This document shows positions 9,923-17,189 of a DNA stretch of 64,000 bases, in pieces (position 1 is the first letter of the stretch; the number at the start of each line of letters is the position of its first letter). The stretch comes from Jiella sonneratiae. GTDB taxonomy: Bacteria > Pseudomonadota > Alphaproteobacteria > Rhizobiales > Rhizobiaceae. The notes under the pieces were generated by a model. The model was not told where the DNA came from. It made no database searches and saw only the letters and a list, made by a program, of their open reading frames with translations. The position numbers were made by a program, and so were the translations under genes. The stretch spans positions 1-64,000 of the forward strand of contig NZ_JAFMPY010000007.1 in the NCBI RefSeq assembly GCF_017353515.1, in the 5' to 3' direction.

Positions 9923-11644
9923 TCAGCGGCCGATGGCGCCGCCGATCACCCCGCCGACGAGACCGCCGAAGAAGGCCGCGGCTGCGGGATCGCCGCCGCC
10001 GGAGCGGCGCGGGGAGACCCTTCGCACGACATGCGGCTGCGCGCGCTGCGCCCGGCGCGGCTCGGAATAGGTCTGCCGGGTGGCGCGCTGCGGCGTGTAG
10101 GCCCGCACCTTCGGCGGAGCCGGCGGCGTATAGGCGGCGAGGGCGGCCTGGGTCTGGTTGACAAGAAGGTCGTATTGCGGACGGTTCAGATAGCCGCTGA
10201 CATGCACGGCGCGCGCCGTCTGCCACCGGATGATGGCGTTGCGGGTGTTCGGGCCGAAGGCGCCGTCCGGCGTGCCGCATTGGAAGCCGGCGAGGTTGAG
10301 GCGGAGCTGCACCTCCTTGCGGAGGTTGCGGTCGAGGCCGAGCACCGCCTCGGTTCCCTCGCTCGACTGCAGCGCGCTCTGGCCGGCCGTTCCGGAGAGC
10401 CCGGCATCCGGCTCGGCCGCGGCGGCCAGCGGCTGCGGCGCGCTGGTGCCGGGATCGAGGCTGGCGACGACGTTGCCGCCGGTTTCCCGCGCCAGCTTCT
10501 GGATCTGCTTGCGGGCGTTGGCCGCGAAGAGCCCGTCCGGGAAGGTTTCCAGATAGGCCTCGTAGTCGGCACGCTGGCCGGTCTGGCGGGCGAAGTTGTA
10601 GAGCGCCGTTTCGCGCTTCAGGAGGTCGGCGTCGTCGCCGCGGCTGGCCGTCGTGTTGTCGGCGGTCGGCAGGGCCGGCGCCGGCACGGAGTCCAGAGCC
10701 GGCGAGATCGCCACCGCCGGATCGAGCGAGGCGACCCGCGTCGCATCCGGGTTGAGATAGACCTCGCCGGTCAGCGAGGCGTTGATCCAGGGGCGCTGCT
10801 TGTTGCCGGTGGTCTGCAGCACCTGGCCGGTGACCCGCGACATGACCACCTGGATGTCGGTGTCCGGCGCCTCGATCTGGTCGAGGAAGGCCTGGGTGAA
10901 GGGCGAGTGGGCGGTGCCGTCGCCGTCATAGGCCACCTCGTCCGGGCTGGTCGCGTAAATGATCGCGGTGCCCTCGCTGCCGTCGCCGTCGCCGATGTCG
11001 ACCTTGGCGAGGCCTTCCGAGATCTTCGCCGACCGCGTCGACCGCGTCAGCGATCGCGCCAGCGAGCGCGACAGCGGATTGTCGCGGCAGGCGTCGAGCA
11101 CGACGAGGCGCACGCCGACGTCGTAGCGCATCTGCTTGTTCACCGTGTCGAGCGAGACGGCCTTGAAGTCGAGATCGGAGGGATCCTCGAAGGCCGCGTC
11201 CACCGGCACCAGGTAGTTCCTGCCGTTCACCTGCATGCCGTGGCCGGCATAGAAGAACATCCCGATCTCGGCGCCGCGGACGGCCTTGGCGAATTCCTGG
11301 ATGGTCATGTCCATCTTCGCCTTTTCGAGGTCGTATCCCTCGATCACCTCGAAGCCGAGCTTCTTCAGCTTCAGGGCGATGGCGCGGGCGTCGCGCGAGG
11401 GGTTCTCGAGGGCGCCGGTGTTGAGATAGGCGCTGTTGCCGATCACCAGGGCGACCCGCTTCGCCTCGGTGGCGGCGCGCGCCCCGCCGGGCGCCGAAAG
11501 GCTCGCCAGGGCGAAGGCGAAGAAAAGGGCGAAGGCGCCCGCGACGAAGCGCAAGGCCGACCGGCGGCGGCGGCCGGAGGTGCGATCCCGGCGCGTGACT
11601 GCGCCGCTCAGCGGCCCGGCCGGACGAAGGCTTTGATTTCCCAC
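9923..11644 (-). CDS. Secreted caspase-like (peptidase C14) protein with peptidoglycan-binding domain
   Basis: A 573-residue protein. A basic N-terminus and hydrophobic stretch (residues 31-58) form a signal peptide or anchor. The caspase fold (about 62-300) has the catalytic histidine in FYAGHGMQ (His135) and cysteine in VLDACRDNP (Cys186). A linker with SEL1/tetratrico-like sequence follows. A PG_binding_1 domain (about 445-500, AGFQCGTPDGAFGPNTRNAIIRWQ) is next, then a Pro/Arg-rich stretch, and a C-terminal glycine zipper (GGLVGGVIGGAIG). Both catalytic residues are present, so it should be an active metacaspase-type protease. Its target is unknown. Confidence 0.9.
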   Translation of the reverse strand: MGNQSLRPAGPLSGAVTRRDRTSGRRRRSALRFVAGAFALFFAFALASLSAPGGARAATEAKRVALVIGNSAYLNTGALENPSRDARAIALKLKKLGFEVIEGYDLEKAKMDMTIQEFAKAVRGAEIGMFFYAGHGMQVNGRNYLVPVDAAFEDPSDLDFKAVSLDTVNKQMRYDVGVRLVVLDACRDNPLSRSLARSLTRSTRSAKISEGLAKVDIGDGDGSEGTAIIYATSPDEVAYDGDGTAHSPFTQAFLDQIEAPDTDIQVVMSRVTGQVLQTTGNKQRPWINASLTGEVYLNPDATRVASLDPAVAISPALDSVPAPALPTADNTTASRGDDADLLKRETALYNFARQTGQRADYEAYLETFPDGLFAANARKQIQKLARETGGNVVASLDPGTSAPQPLAAAAEPDAGLSGTAGQSALQSSEGTEAVLGLDRNLRKEVQLRLNLAGFQCGTPDGAFGPNTRNAIIRWQTARAVHVSGYLNRPQYDLLVNQTQAALAAYTPPAPPKVRAYTPQRATRQTYSEPRRAQRAQPHVVRRVSPRRSGGGDPAAAAFFGGLVGGVIGGAIGR

Positions 11645-11740
11645 GAGCCTACCCCTCTAAGTCGTTCCTTACCTTAGGAGACGCACGCCACGGTATTGTC
11701 ATTTGCCGGCAAAGGCAACCGGAAAACGCATCCCTGAGGC

Positions 11741-11772
11741 AAAAGGCCGCCCGGTCCTTGCGGACGGGCGGC
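11741..11772 (-). terminator. Probable terminator downstream of the DUF6101 gene
   Basis: GCCGCCC-type stem (11746-11757 with 11762-11772, one bulged G, 4-nt loop) is followed on the minus strand by CTTTT. It is about 90 bp past the stop at 11864. Confidence 0.55.
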
Positions 11773-11863
11773 GACGCTCTCTCGGGGGCCGAGGCAGGAA
11801 GCGGGGCGGGGGCGGGCCGCGCCGCGGCCGGACAGGGGAAGGGGACTGCGGCGGGCCGGACGG

Positions 11864-12439
11864 TCAGCGGCGGGCGATGATCTCTTCGCCCGACACCACC
11901 ATGCGCATGCCGAGGCCGGGCTTGCGGCGGGCGAGGAAGCGCGGGCGGCGCTGGCGATGCGGCCCGGCGCGGCGCGAGGCGGGCTTTGCGGTGCGCACCT
12001 GGCCGACGGTCTCCTCCAGCGTGACGACGCTGCCGTCGGCCTCGATCATCAGCATCGGCAGGCCGAAGAGGTCGGACCAGCCGCGCCAGTCGGCGGCGAC
12101 GTCGAAGAGGTCGCTCGCCACGAGTAGCGGCACCGTGCATTTCGGGTCGTCGTGATGAAGTTCCAGCGTCACCGTCACCTCCCCTTCCGCGGTTTCCATC
12201 GCCCGGGCGGCGATGCCGCGGAAAACGCGAGGCGCAAGTGCAACGGAAATCGGAAGTCCGCAACCTTTCAGAGTGCGGCGGATGACCGCTCCCCGCCGGT
12301 CGACCCGGTAGGTGACCTCCTCGCCGTCCTCGACGGCGACGAAGCTCTGATGCCGATCGCAGTCGCGCGGATCGAGCCGCACCGGCGCGCCGGCCCAGGT
12401 CGGGCGGGAAAGGGTCTGTGCGTTCTGAGCGGTGGTCAT
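11864..12439 (-). CDS. DUF6101 family protein
   Basis: A 191-residue protein without signal peptide or membrane segments. It resembles the uncharacterised DUF6101 family of Hyphomicrobiales: DPRDCDRHQSFVAVEDG near the start, a central ELHHDDPKCTVPLLVASD segment, and a strongly basic region (about residues 150-172, RRAGPHRQRRPRFLARRKPG). Some family members are said to be PilZ-like; I cannot confirm a PilZ RxxxR motif here. The gene is monocistronic with its own terminator. Confidence 0.75.
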   Translation of the reverse strand: MTTAQNAQTLSRPTWAGAPVRLDPRDCDRHQSFVAVEDGEEVTYRVDRRGAVIRRTLKGCGLPISVALAPRVFRGIAARAMETAEGEVTVTLELHHDDPKCTVPLLVASDLFDVAADWRGWSDLFGLPMLMIEADGSVVTLEETVGQVRTAKPASRRAGPHRQRRPRFLARRKPGLGMRMVVSGEEIIARR

Positions 12440-12620
12440 GGATGACGCCTTCTGTCTCTCCTGAGAGCCGATTGTCCGGCTCGGGATCCCCGTTTGCGAC
12501 GGCCGATGTGTTCCCGGCCTTTCGATGGGATCAGAATAGACAGCGCCTCTTGCCCGCCCGCTAAGAAAGTCAGTTAAGTCTTCCTGACCTTTGCGAGGGT
12601 TACCAGAAAAGAAACTTGAA

Positions 12621-14081
12621 TCAAATCTGAACGACCTTGCCAGGGTTGAGGATGTTGTTGCGATCGAAGATCCGTTTGATCGAGCGCATGAGATGCATCT
12701 CGAGTGCCGGCTTCGTCCTTGCGAGTTCCTCGCGCTTCAAAAGGCCGATGCCGTGTTCGGCGGAGAACGAACCGTCCATCTCGGCGACGAGGCCGTGGAC
12801 GAGGCCGTTGATCTCGCGCCAGCGGGAAAGGAACCCGGCGGTGTCGGCGCCGACCGGCTGGGAGATGTTGTAGTGGACGTTGCCGTCGCCGAGATGGCCG
12901 AAGGCGCAGATGCGGGCGCCGGGGATCGCCGCCGTCACCGCCGCGCCGGCCTTTTCCAGAAATTCGGGAACCCGGGCGACCGGCACCGACACGTCGTGCT
13001 TGATCGAGCCGCCTTCCGGCTTCTGGGCCCAGCTCATCGATTCGCGCATGTGCCAGAAGGCGTCGCCCTGGGCGAGCGAGGCGGCGATCGCCGCGTCCGC
13101 GACGATCCCGGCCTCGAAGCCTTCGGCGAGAAGCGCCTCCATGGTCTCGCGCGCGTCCTCCGCCGAGCGGCTGGAGGAGACCTCGACGAGAACGTACCAG
13201 GGGTGGGCCTGGGCCATCGGGTCGCGGGCCCCCTCGATGTGGCGGAGGACGAAGTCGAGGCCGAGCCGCGGCAGGAACTCGAAGCCCGTCAGGCCGCCGC
13301 CGGCGTGCCTTTCGGCGATCCTGAGAAGCTTCAGGGCGGCTTCCGGCGAGGCGAGCCCGACGAAGGCGACCTCGCGCCCGGCGGGCTTGGGAAACAGCCG
13401 CAGCACCGCGCCGGTGATGACGCCGAGGGTGCCTTCGGAGCCGACCAGGAGGTCGCGGATGTCGTAGCCGCGATTGTCCTTCTTCAGCCGGCGCAGGCCG
13501 TGGAAGATCTCGCCGCCGGCGAGCACCGCCTCGATGCCGAGGCAGAGCTCGCGCGAATTGCCATAAGCGAGGACGCCGGTGCCGCCGGCATTCGAGGCGA
13601 GGTTGCCGCCGATCTCGCAGGAGCCCTCGGAACCGAGCGACAGCGGGAAGAGGAGGCCCGCCTCGTCGGCCGCCTCCTGCACGCGCTGCAGCACGACGCC
13701 GGCATCGACGGTGATCGTCCGGCCGACGGGATCGACGGCGCGGATGCGGTCGAGCCGGGACAGGGAAAGGACGATCTGGCCCGGCGAGCGCGGCGACTGG
13801 CCGCCGGTGAGGCCGGTGTTGCCGCCCTGCGGGACGATCGGCGTCTTCGTCTCGTCGGCGAGGCGCAGGATCGCCGAGACTTCCTCGACCGTCTTCGGCC
13901 GCAGCACCATCGCCGCCCGGCCGGGAAACAGCCCCCGCGGCTCCTCGAGATAGGCGGCGAGGTCCGCCGCCTCGGTCAGGGCGTTCGCCGTCCCGACGAT
14001 CGCCGCGAAGCGCGCGCGCAGCGCCTCCGACAGCGGCGCGTCGTCCGGATCCGTTGGCAGTGCGATGTCGATGCCGGTCAT
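12621..14081 (-). CDS. FAD-binding dehydrogenase, D-2-hydroxyglutarate/D-lactate dehydrogenase family
   Basis: A 486-residue flavoenzyme. The FAD_binding_4 domain has PQGGNTGLTGGQ (residues about 84-95) and GSCEIGGNLASNAGG. The C-terminal FAD-oxidase domain has FGHLGDGNVHYN and the EHGIGLLKREEL motif, as in D2HGDH and DLD enzymes, which oxidise D-2-hydroxy acids. The start at 14081 was chosen because GAAGGGG lies upstream, although the frame extends to 14147. The substrate cannot be told from sequence; D-2-hydroxyglutarate is the likeliest for alphaproteobacterial members. Confidence 0.9.
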   Translation of the reverse strand: MTGIDIALPTDPDDAPLSEALRARFAAIVGTANALTEAADLAAYLEEPRGLFPGRAAMVLRPKTVEEVSAILRLADETKTPIVPQGGNTGLTGGQSPRSPGQIVLSLSRLDRIRAVDPVGRTITVDAGVVLQRVQEAADEAGLLFPLSLGSEGSCEIGGNLASNAGGTGVLAYGNSRELCLGIEAVLAGGEIFHGLRRLKKDNRGYDIRDLLVGSEGTLGVITGAVLRLFPKPAGREVAFVGLASPEAALKLLRIAERHAGGGLTGFEFLPRLGLDFVLRHIEGARDPMAQAHPWYVLVEVSSSRSAEDARETMEALLAEGFEAGIVADAAIAASLAQGDAFWHMRESMSWAQKPEGGSIKHDVSVPVARVPEFLEKAGAAVTAAIPGARICAFGHLGDGNVHYNISQPVGADTAGFLSRWREINGLVHGLVAEMDGSFSAEHGIGLLKREELARTKPALEMHLMRSIKRIFDRNNILNPGKVVQI

Positions 14082-14188
14082 GTGTGCCGCCCCTTCTTCC
14101 CGTCCTTTTGCGCAGATAGGGCCGAGCCCGGGCCGGGCGAAGCGCAAGCTGCGCCGGACCCCTCCCGGGCCTGTCCTTCAGTTTGAGA

Positions 14189-15154
14189 TCATCTCGGCGC
14201 GGCGGCGCGCCGCAGCCGGTCGTTGATCGCCTCGCCGAGGCCTTCCTCGGGGATCGGCGCGACGGCGATCCGCTCGACATCGGCCGAATCGAAGGCCGAC
14301 AGCGCAGCGAAGAGATTGGCCGCCGCCTCCTTCAGGTCGCCGCGCGGGCTGAGATTGACGATCGCCGCGGCCCGTTCCAGGCCCTCCGGCCGTTTCGGCC
14401 CGAAGGCGACGACGAATTCGCCGGGCTCGACGCTGGTCGCACCGAGCCGCACCCGCCCGGCCGGGGCGTAATGCGAGGCGAGCCCGCCGGGCGCGGCGAT
14501 CGCCGCACCGGCTTCGGGGCCTTCCACGGCACGGCCGGTGGCCGCCTCGATCGCGGCACGCGGGAGGGCGCCGGCGCGCAGCAGCACCAGCCGGCCGGCC
14601 TCCGGGCGCAGGATCGTCGATTCGATGCCGACGGGGGAGGGGCCGCCGTCGAGGATCAGCGGGATGCGGCCGGAAAGGCCCCGGGCCACCGCCTCGGCGC
14701 TGGTGCCGGTGACGCGGCCGGAGGGGTTGGCGCTCGGGGCGACGATCGGCCGGCCAAGCCGTCCGGCGAGCCGCGCCACGACGCCCCGCGGCATGCGCAG
14801 CGCGACGGTCGAAAGCCCCGCCATCGCCAGCGGGTGGACGGGCGACGCGGCGGCGGCCGGCAGCACCAGCGTCAGGGGGCCCGGCCAGAACCTTGCCGCA
14901 AGCGAGCGCGCGAGGTCGTCGAAGACGGCGATGCGCTCGGCCATGTCGAGGCCGGAAACGTGGCAGATCAGCGGATTGAAGCGCGGCCGCCCCTTCGCCT
15001 CGAAGATCGCCGCGACGGCGCCGCCGAGGGTCGAATCGCCGGCAAGGCCGTAGACGGTCTCGGTCGGCAGGGCGACGAGTTCACCGGCGGAAAGAAGCGC
15101 CTCGGCGCGCGGCTCGGCCGCGGGATCGGCAAGGGGGAGAAGGACGGTCTGCAT
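14189..15154 (-). CDS. sua5: L-threonylcarbamoyladenylate synthase (Sua5 type)
   Basis: A 321-residue protein. The YrdC/TsaC catalytic domain (residues about 8-205) has ALPTETVYGLAGD, KGRPRFNPLICHV, LRMPRG and SANPSGRVTGTSA. A C-terminal Sua5 domain follows and includes GGLASHYAPAGRVRLG. It makes threonylcarbamoyl-AMP from threonine, bicarbonate and ATP, the first step of t6A modification at position 37 of ANN-decoding tRNAs. Length is normal for the two-domain Sua5 form. It lies about 110 bp downstream of the next gene on the same strand and may be cotranscribed with the dehydrogenase. Confidence 0.95.
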   Translation of the reverse strand: MQTVLLPLADPAAEPRAEALLSAGELVALPTETVYGLAGDSTLGGAVAAIFEAKGRPRFNPLICHVSGLDMAERIAVFDDLARSLAARFWPGPLTLVLPAAAASPVHPLAMAGLSTVALRMPRGVVARLAGRLGRPIVAPSANPSGRVTGTSAEAVARGLSGRIPLILDGGPSPVGIESTILRPEAGRLVLLRAGALPRAAIEAATGRAVEGPEAGAAIAAPGGLASHYAPAGRVRLGATSVEPGEFVVAFGPKRPEGLERAAAIVNLSPRGDLKEAAANLFAALSAFDSADVERIAVAPIPEEGLGEAINDRLRRAAAPR

Positions 15155-15241
15155 GAGGTCTGGATTGCAGACCTTTCGCCGGAAGGAAAGCCCCGGCGGG
15201 CACGAACCGGCTCGGCAAAGGGCGGCGGGCCGCCCGCTGCG

Positions 15242-16804
15242 TCAGCGGGTCGCCTCGAAGGCGCCGAAGATCCGCCGGTCGACCATGTCGAGCGCGGCGA
15301 CGTGATCGGGCGCGGCGCGGCGCACCCGGCCGCCCCGCTCGGAACGGTCGGCGCCGAGCTGCGACAGAACGCGCGCGGGCATCGGCAGCGCGTTGGCGCG
15401 GCGCTCGGCATCGGCAGCGGCGAGCACCTTCATGACGTGGGAGCGCTCAATGCCGGTCTCTGCCGCGTCCGGGCGGCGCGTCGCCTGCGGCGCGAAACTC
15501 TCCGGCAGGCGGACCGCGGCGGCGGCGGGCGGCGCGATCAGCCGGTCGAGGCTGCCGGCGGCAAGCGAGACGGCCTGCTGCAGCGACTTGACGTTCCGGG
15601 CGATCGCCGCGGCGGCATCGCCGGAAAGCACCGAAGGCTTCATCGGCGCGGCGGCCGTTTCGGCCGGCTTGCCGCCGGCGAGCTTCGCCGCCTTCGCCTT
15701 ATCCGTTCCAGCCTTCTCAGCGCCGGCCTTTTCCGCGCTCGCCGTCGTCGTCTCGCCCTTGGCGATCGAGGTCAGCATCTGCAGCGGGTCGATCGCGGCG
15801 TGGTGCTCGGAGGGGCCGTAGGCGGCGAGCAGCGTGTCGCTCGCCCCGCCGGAAACGTTCTTCGGGGCCGCGCCGAGCTTCTCGGCGCCGGCGACCGCGT
15901 TCTTGGTCTTGTCGGAGACGGCGGCGATCAGGGCGCCGGCGTCGCGGTCGGCCGGCTGGGTCACCAGTTCGTCGAAGGGCCAGGCCTTCTGCAGCTCGGC
16001 GACGTCGTAGGTCGAGACGTTGACGTCGATGTTGGTCTCGGCGCCCTTCACCCGGTAGGGGCAGGACTGCTTGTTGCAGTTGTGCATGGAGGAGAACTGC
16101 CACAGCGCATAGGACGGCCAGGTCTCGACCGGGAACTTGCCGGCGATGTTGTCGCGGTAGCGGGCATACCAGAGCGGCAGGCGCGACAGCAGCGGATAGT
16201 CGGCGCTGTGGTCGGAGATGAACTTGGCGGTGGAGCCGTTGGTGTAGAGGACCGGATAGCGGCCGGTGCGGATCTTGATCTGGTCGGCGAAGATCTCCGC
16301 GTCGGACAGGCTCATCCACTCGTCGGAATTGTCCTCGATGTCGAGGGCGAGGAGATCGTCGTCGGCCGGCTCGGCGAAGTCGACGAAATGGTCCGCCTGG
16401 GCCCGCGGATTGCCCGGCCGGCCGAGATGATAGGCGCCCCAGAGCAGCCCCTTCATCTTCGCCATCTGCCGGCGGGTCATGTAGAGTTCTTTGGTGACGG
16501 AGTATTTCCACCAGCGGTTCTTGCAGAGCTGGTACTCGTCGTCCTTGTACTTGTTGCAGTTCCACTCCGGCGGCAGGCCGTCCGAGGCCTTGTTGATGAA
16601 GCCGGCGATCCGCTTGTCGGACGTGAGCGCCTTCCAGTCGATCGGATTGAACTCGTAGGCGTCGATGACCAGAGCCTTGTCGGACCCCTTCCACGGCTCG
16701 TTCCACGCCGCTGCGGCCGGCGTGGCACCTGCGAATACGAGTCCGTATGCCATCAGCAGCGCGAAGGATATCGCGGCTGCCACGGCAGCGCCCTGTTTCC
16801 TCAT
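15242..16804 (-). CDS. Secreted GH25 (lysozyme-like) protein with long Ala-rich C-terminal tail
   Basis: A 520-residue protein with signal peptide (residues 1-33). The GH25 barrel (about 42-270) has acidic residues at the expected places: Asp48 in LVIDAYEFNPIDW and Asp155/Glu157 in LLALDIEDN, with YPVLYTN and PLWYARY further on. GH25 enzymes hydrolyse the beta-1,4 bond of peptidoglycan. The domain carries unusual paired cysteines (WNCNKYKDDEYQLC and HNCNKQSCP). Residues about 290-520 are Ala/Lys-rich without a recognised domain. The tail could be a spacer or anchor. Confidence 0.85.
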   Translation of the reverse strand: MRKQGAAVAAAISFALLMAYGLVFAGATPAAAAWNEPWKGSDKALVIDAYEFNPIDWKALTSDKRIAGFINKASDGLPPEWNCNKYKDDEYQLCKNRWWKYSVTKELYMTRRQMAKMKGLLWGAYHLGRPGNPRAQADHFVDFAEPADDDLLALDIEDNSDEWMSLSDAEIFADQIKIRTGRYPVLYTNGSTAKFISDHSADYPLLSRLPLWYARYRDNIAGKFPVETWPSYALWQFSSMHNCNKQSCPYRVKGAETNIDVNVSTYDVAELQKAWPFDELVTQPADRDAGALIAAVSDKTKNAVAGAEKLGAAPKNVSGGASDTLLAAYGPSEHHAAIDPLQMLTSIAKGETTTASAEKAGAEKAGTDKAKAAKLAGGKPAETAAAPMKPSVLSGDAAAAIARNVKSLQQAVSLAAGSLDRLIAPPAAAAVRLPESFAPQATRRPDAAETGIERSHVMKVLAAADAERRANALPMPARVLSQLGADRSERGGRVRRAAPDHVAALDMVDRRIFGAFEATR

Positions 16805-17189
16805 GTCTTCGAAGCCCCCTCGAAGTCGATCGGCCTTGCGTCAGTCCCGCGGCTTTGTTTCATCCAGGTGACGTTTCCCCGGGCATCAGCCCCCGTCTCC
16901 TGCAACCGCCCTGCCTGTTTCCCCTGCAAATTGGGCAGGTTCCGGGCGCCGCACTTCACGAATTGTTACATCGAAATGTTTCGTGATGGGTGTTGCGCCG
17001 GTTCCGCTGCATCAATGCGCAGTCTGGCAAATTTGATGCAATTTCGACAGACAAGTCTTGCCCGAGGGTTAACACGGCGCCAACGAAGACGGTTAAAACG
17101 CCTCGCCGGCCACGGATCGGCGGCCGTCCGCCGCAAATCGTGGCGGCGGGACGGGCCGATTCGGCAGGACGAGCGGGTTTCGGCCAAGC
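16805..17189. other. 385-bp noncoding stretch with inverted repeat
   Basis: No gene is supported here. The middle is clearly AT-richer than the surroundings and should contain the promoter of the minus-strand GH25 gene. It includes an 8-bp inverted repeat, TGCATCAA at 17008-17015 and TTGATGCA at 17033-17040. A second 6-bp pair CACGAA/TTCGTG lies around 16957-16986. Confidence 0.5.

Noticed and set aside
17008-17040. Rho-independent terminator of glyS
   Set aside because: The inverted repeat has a 17-nt loop and no T-run, and it lies about 150 bp from the glyS end.
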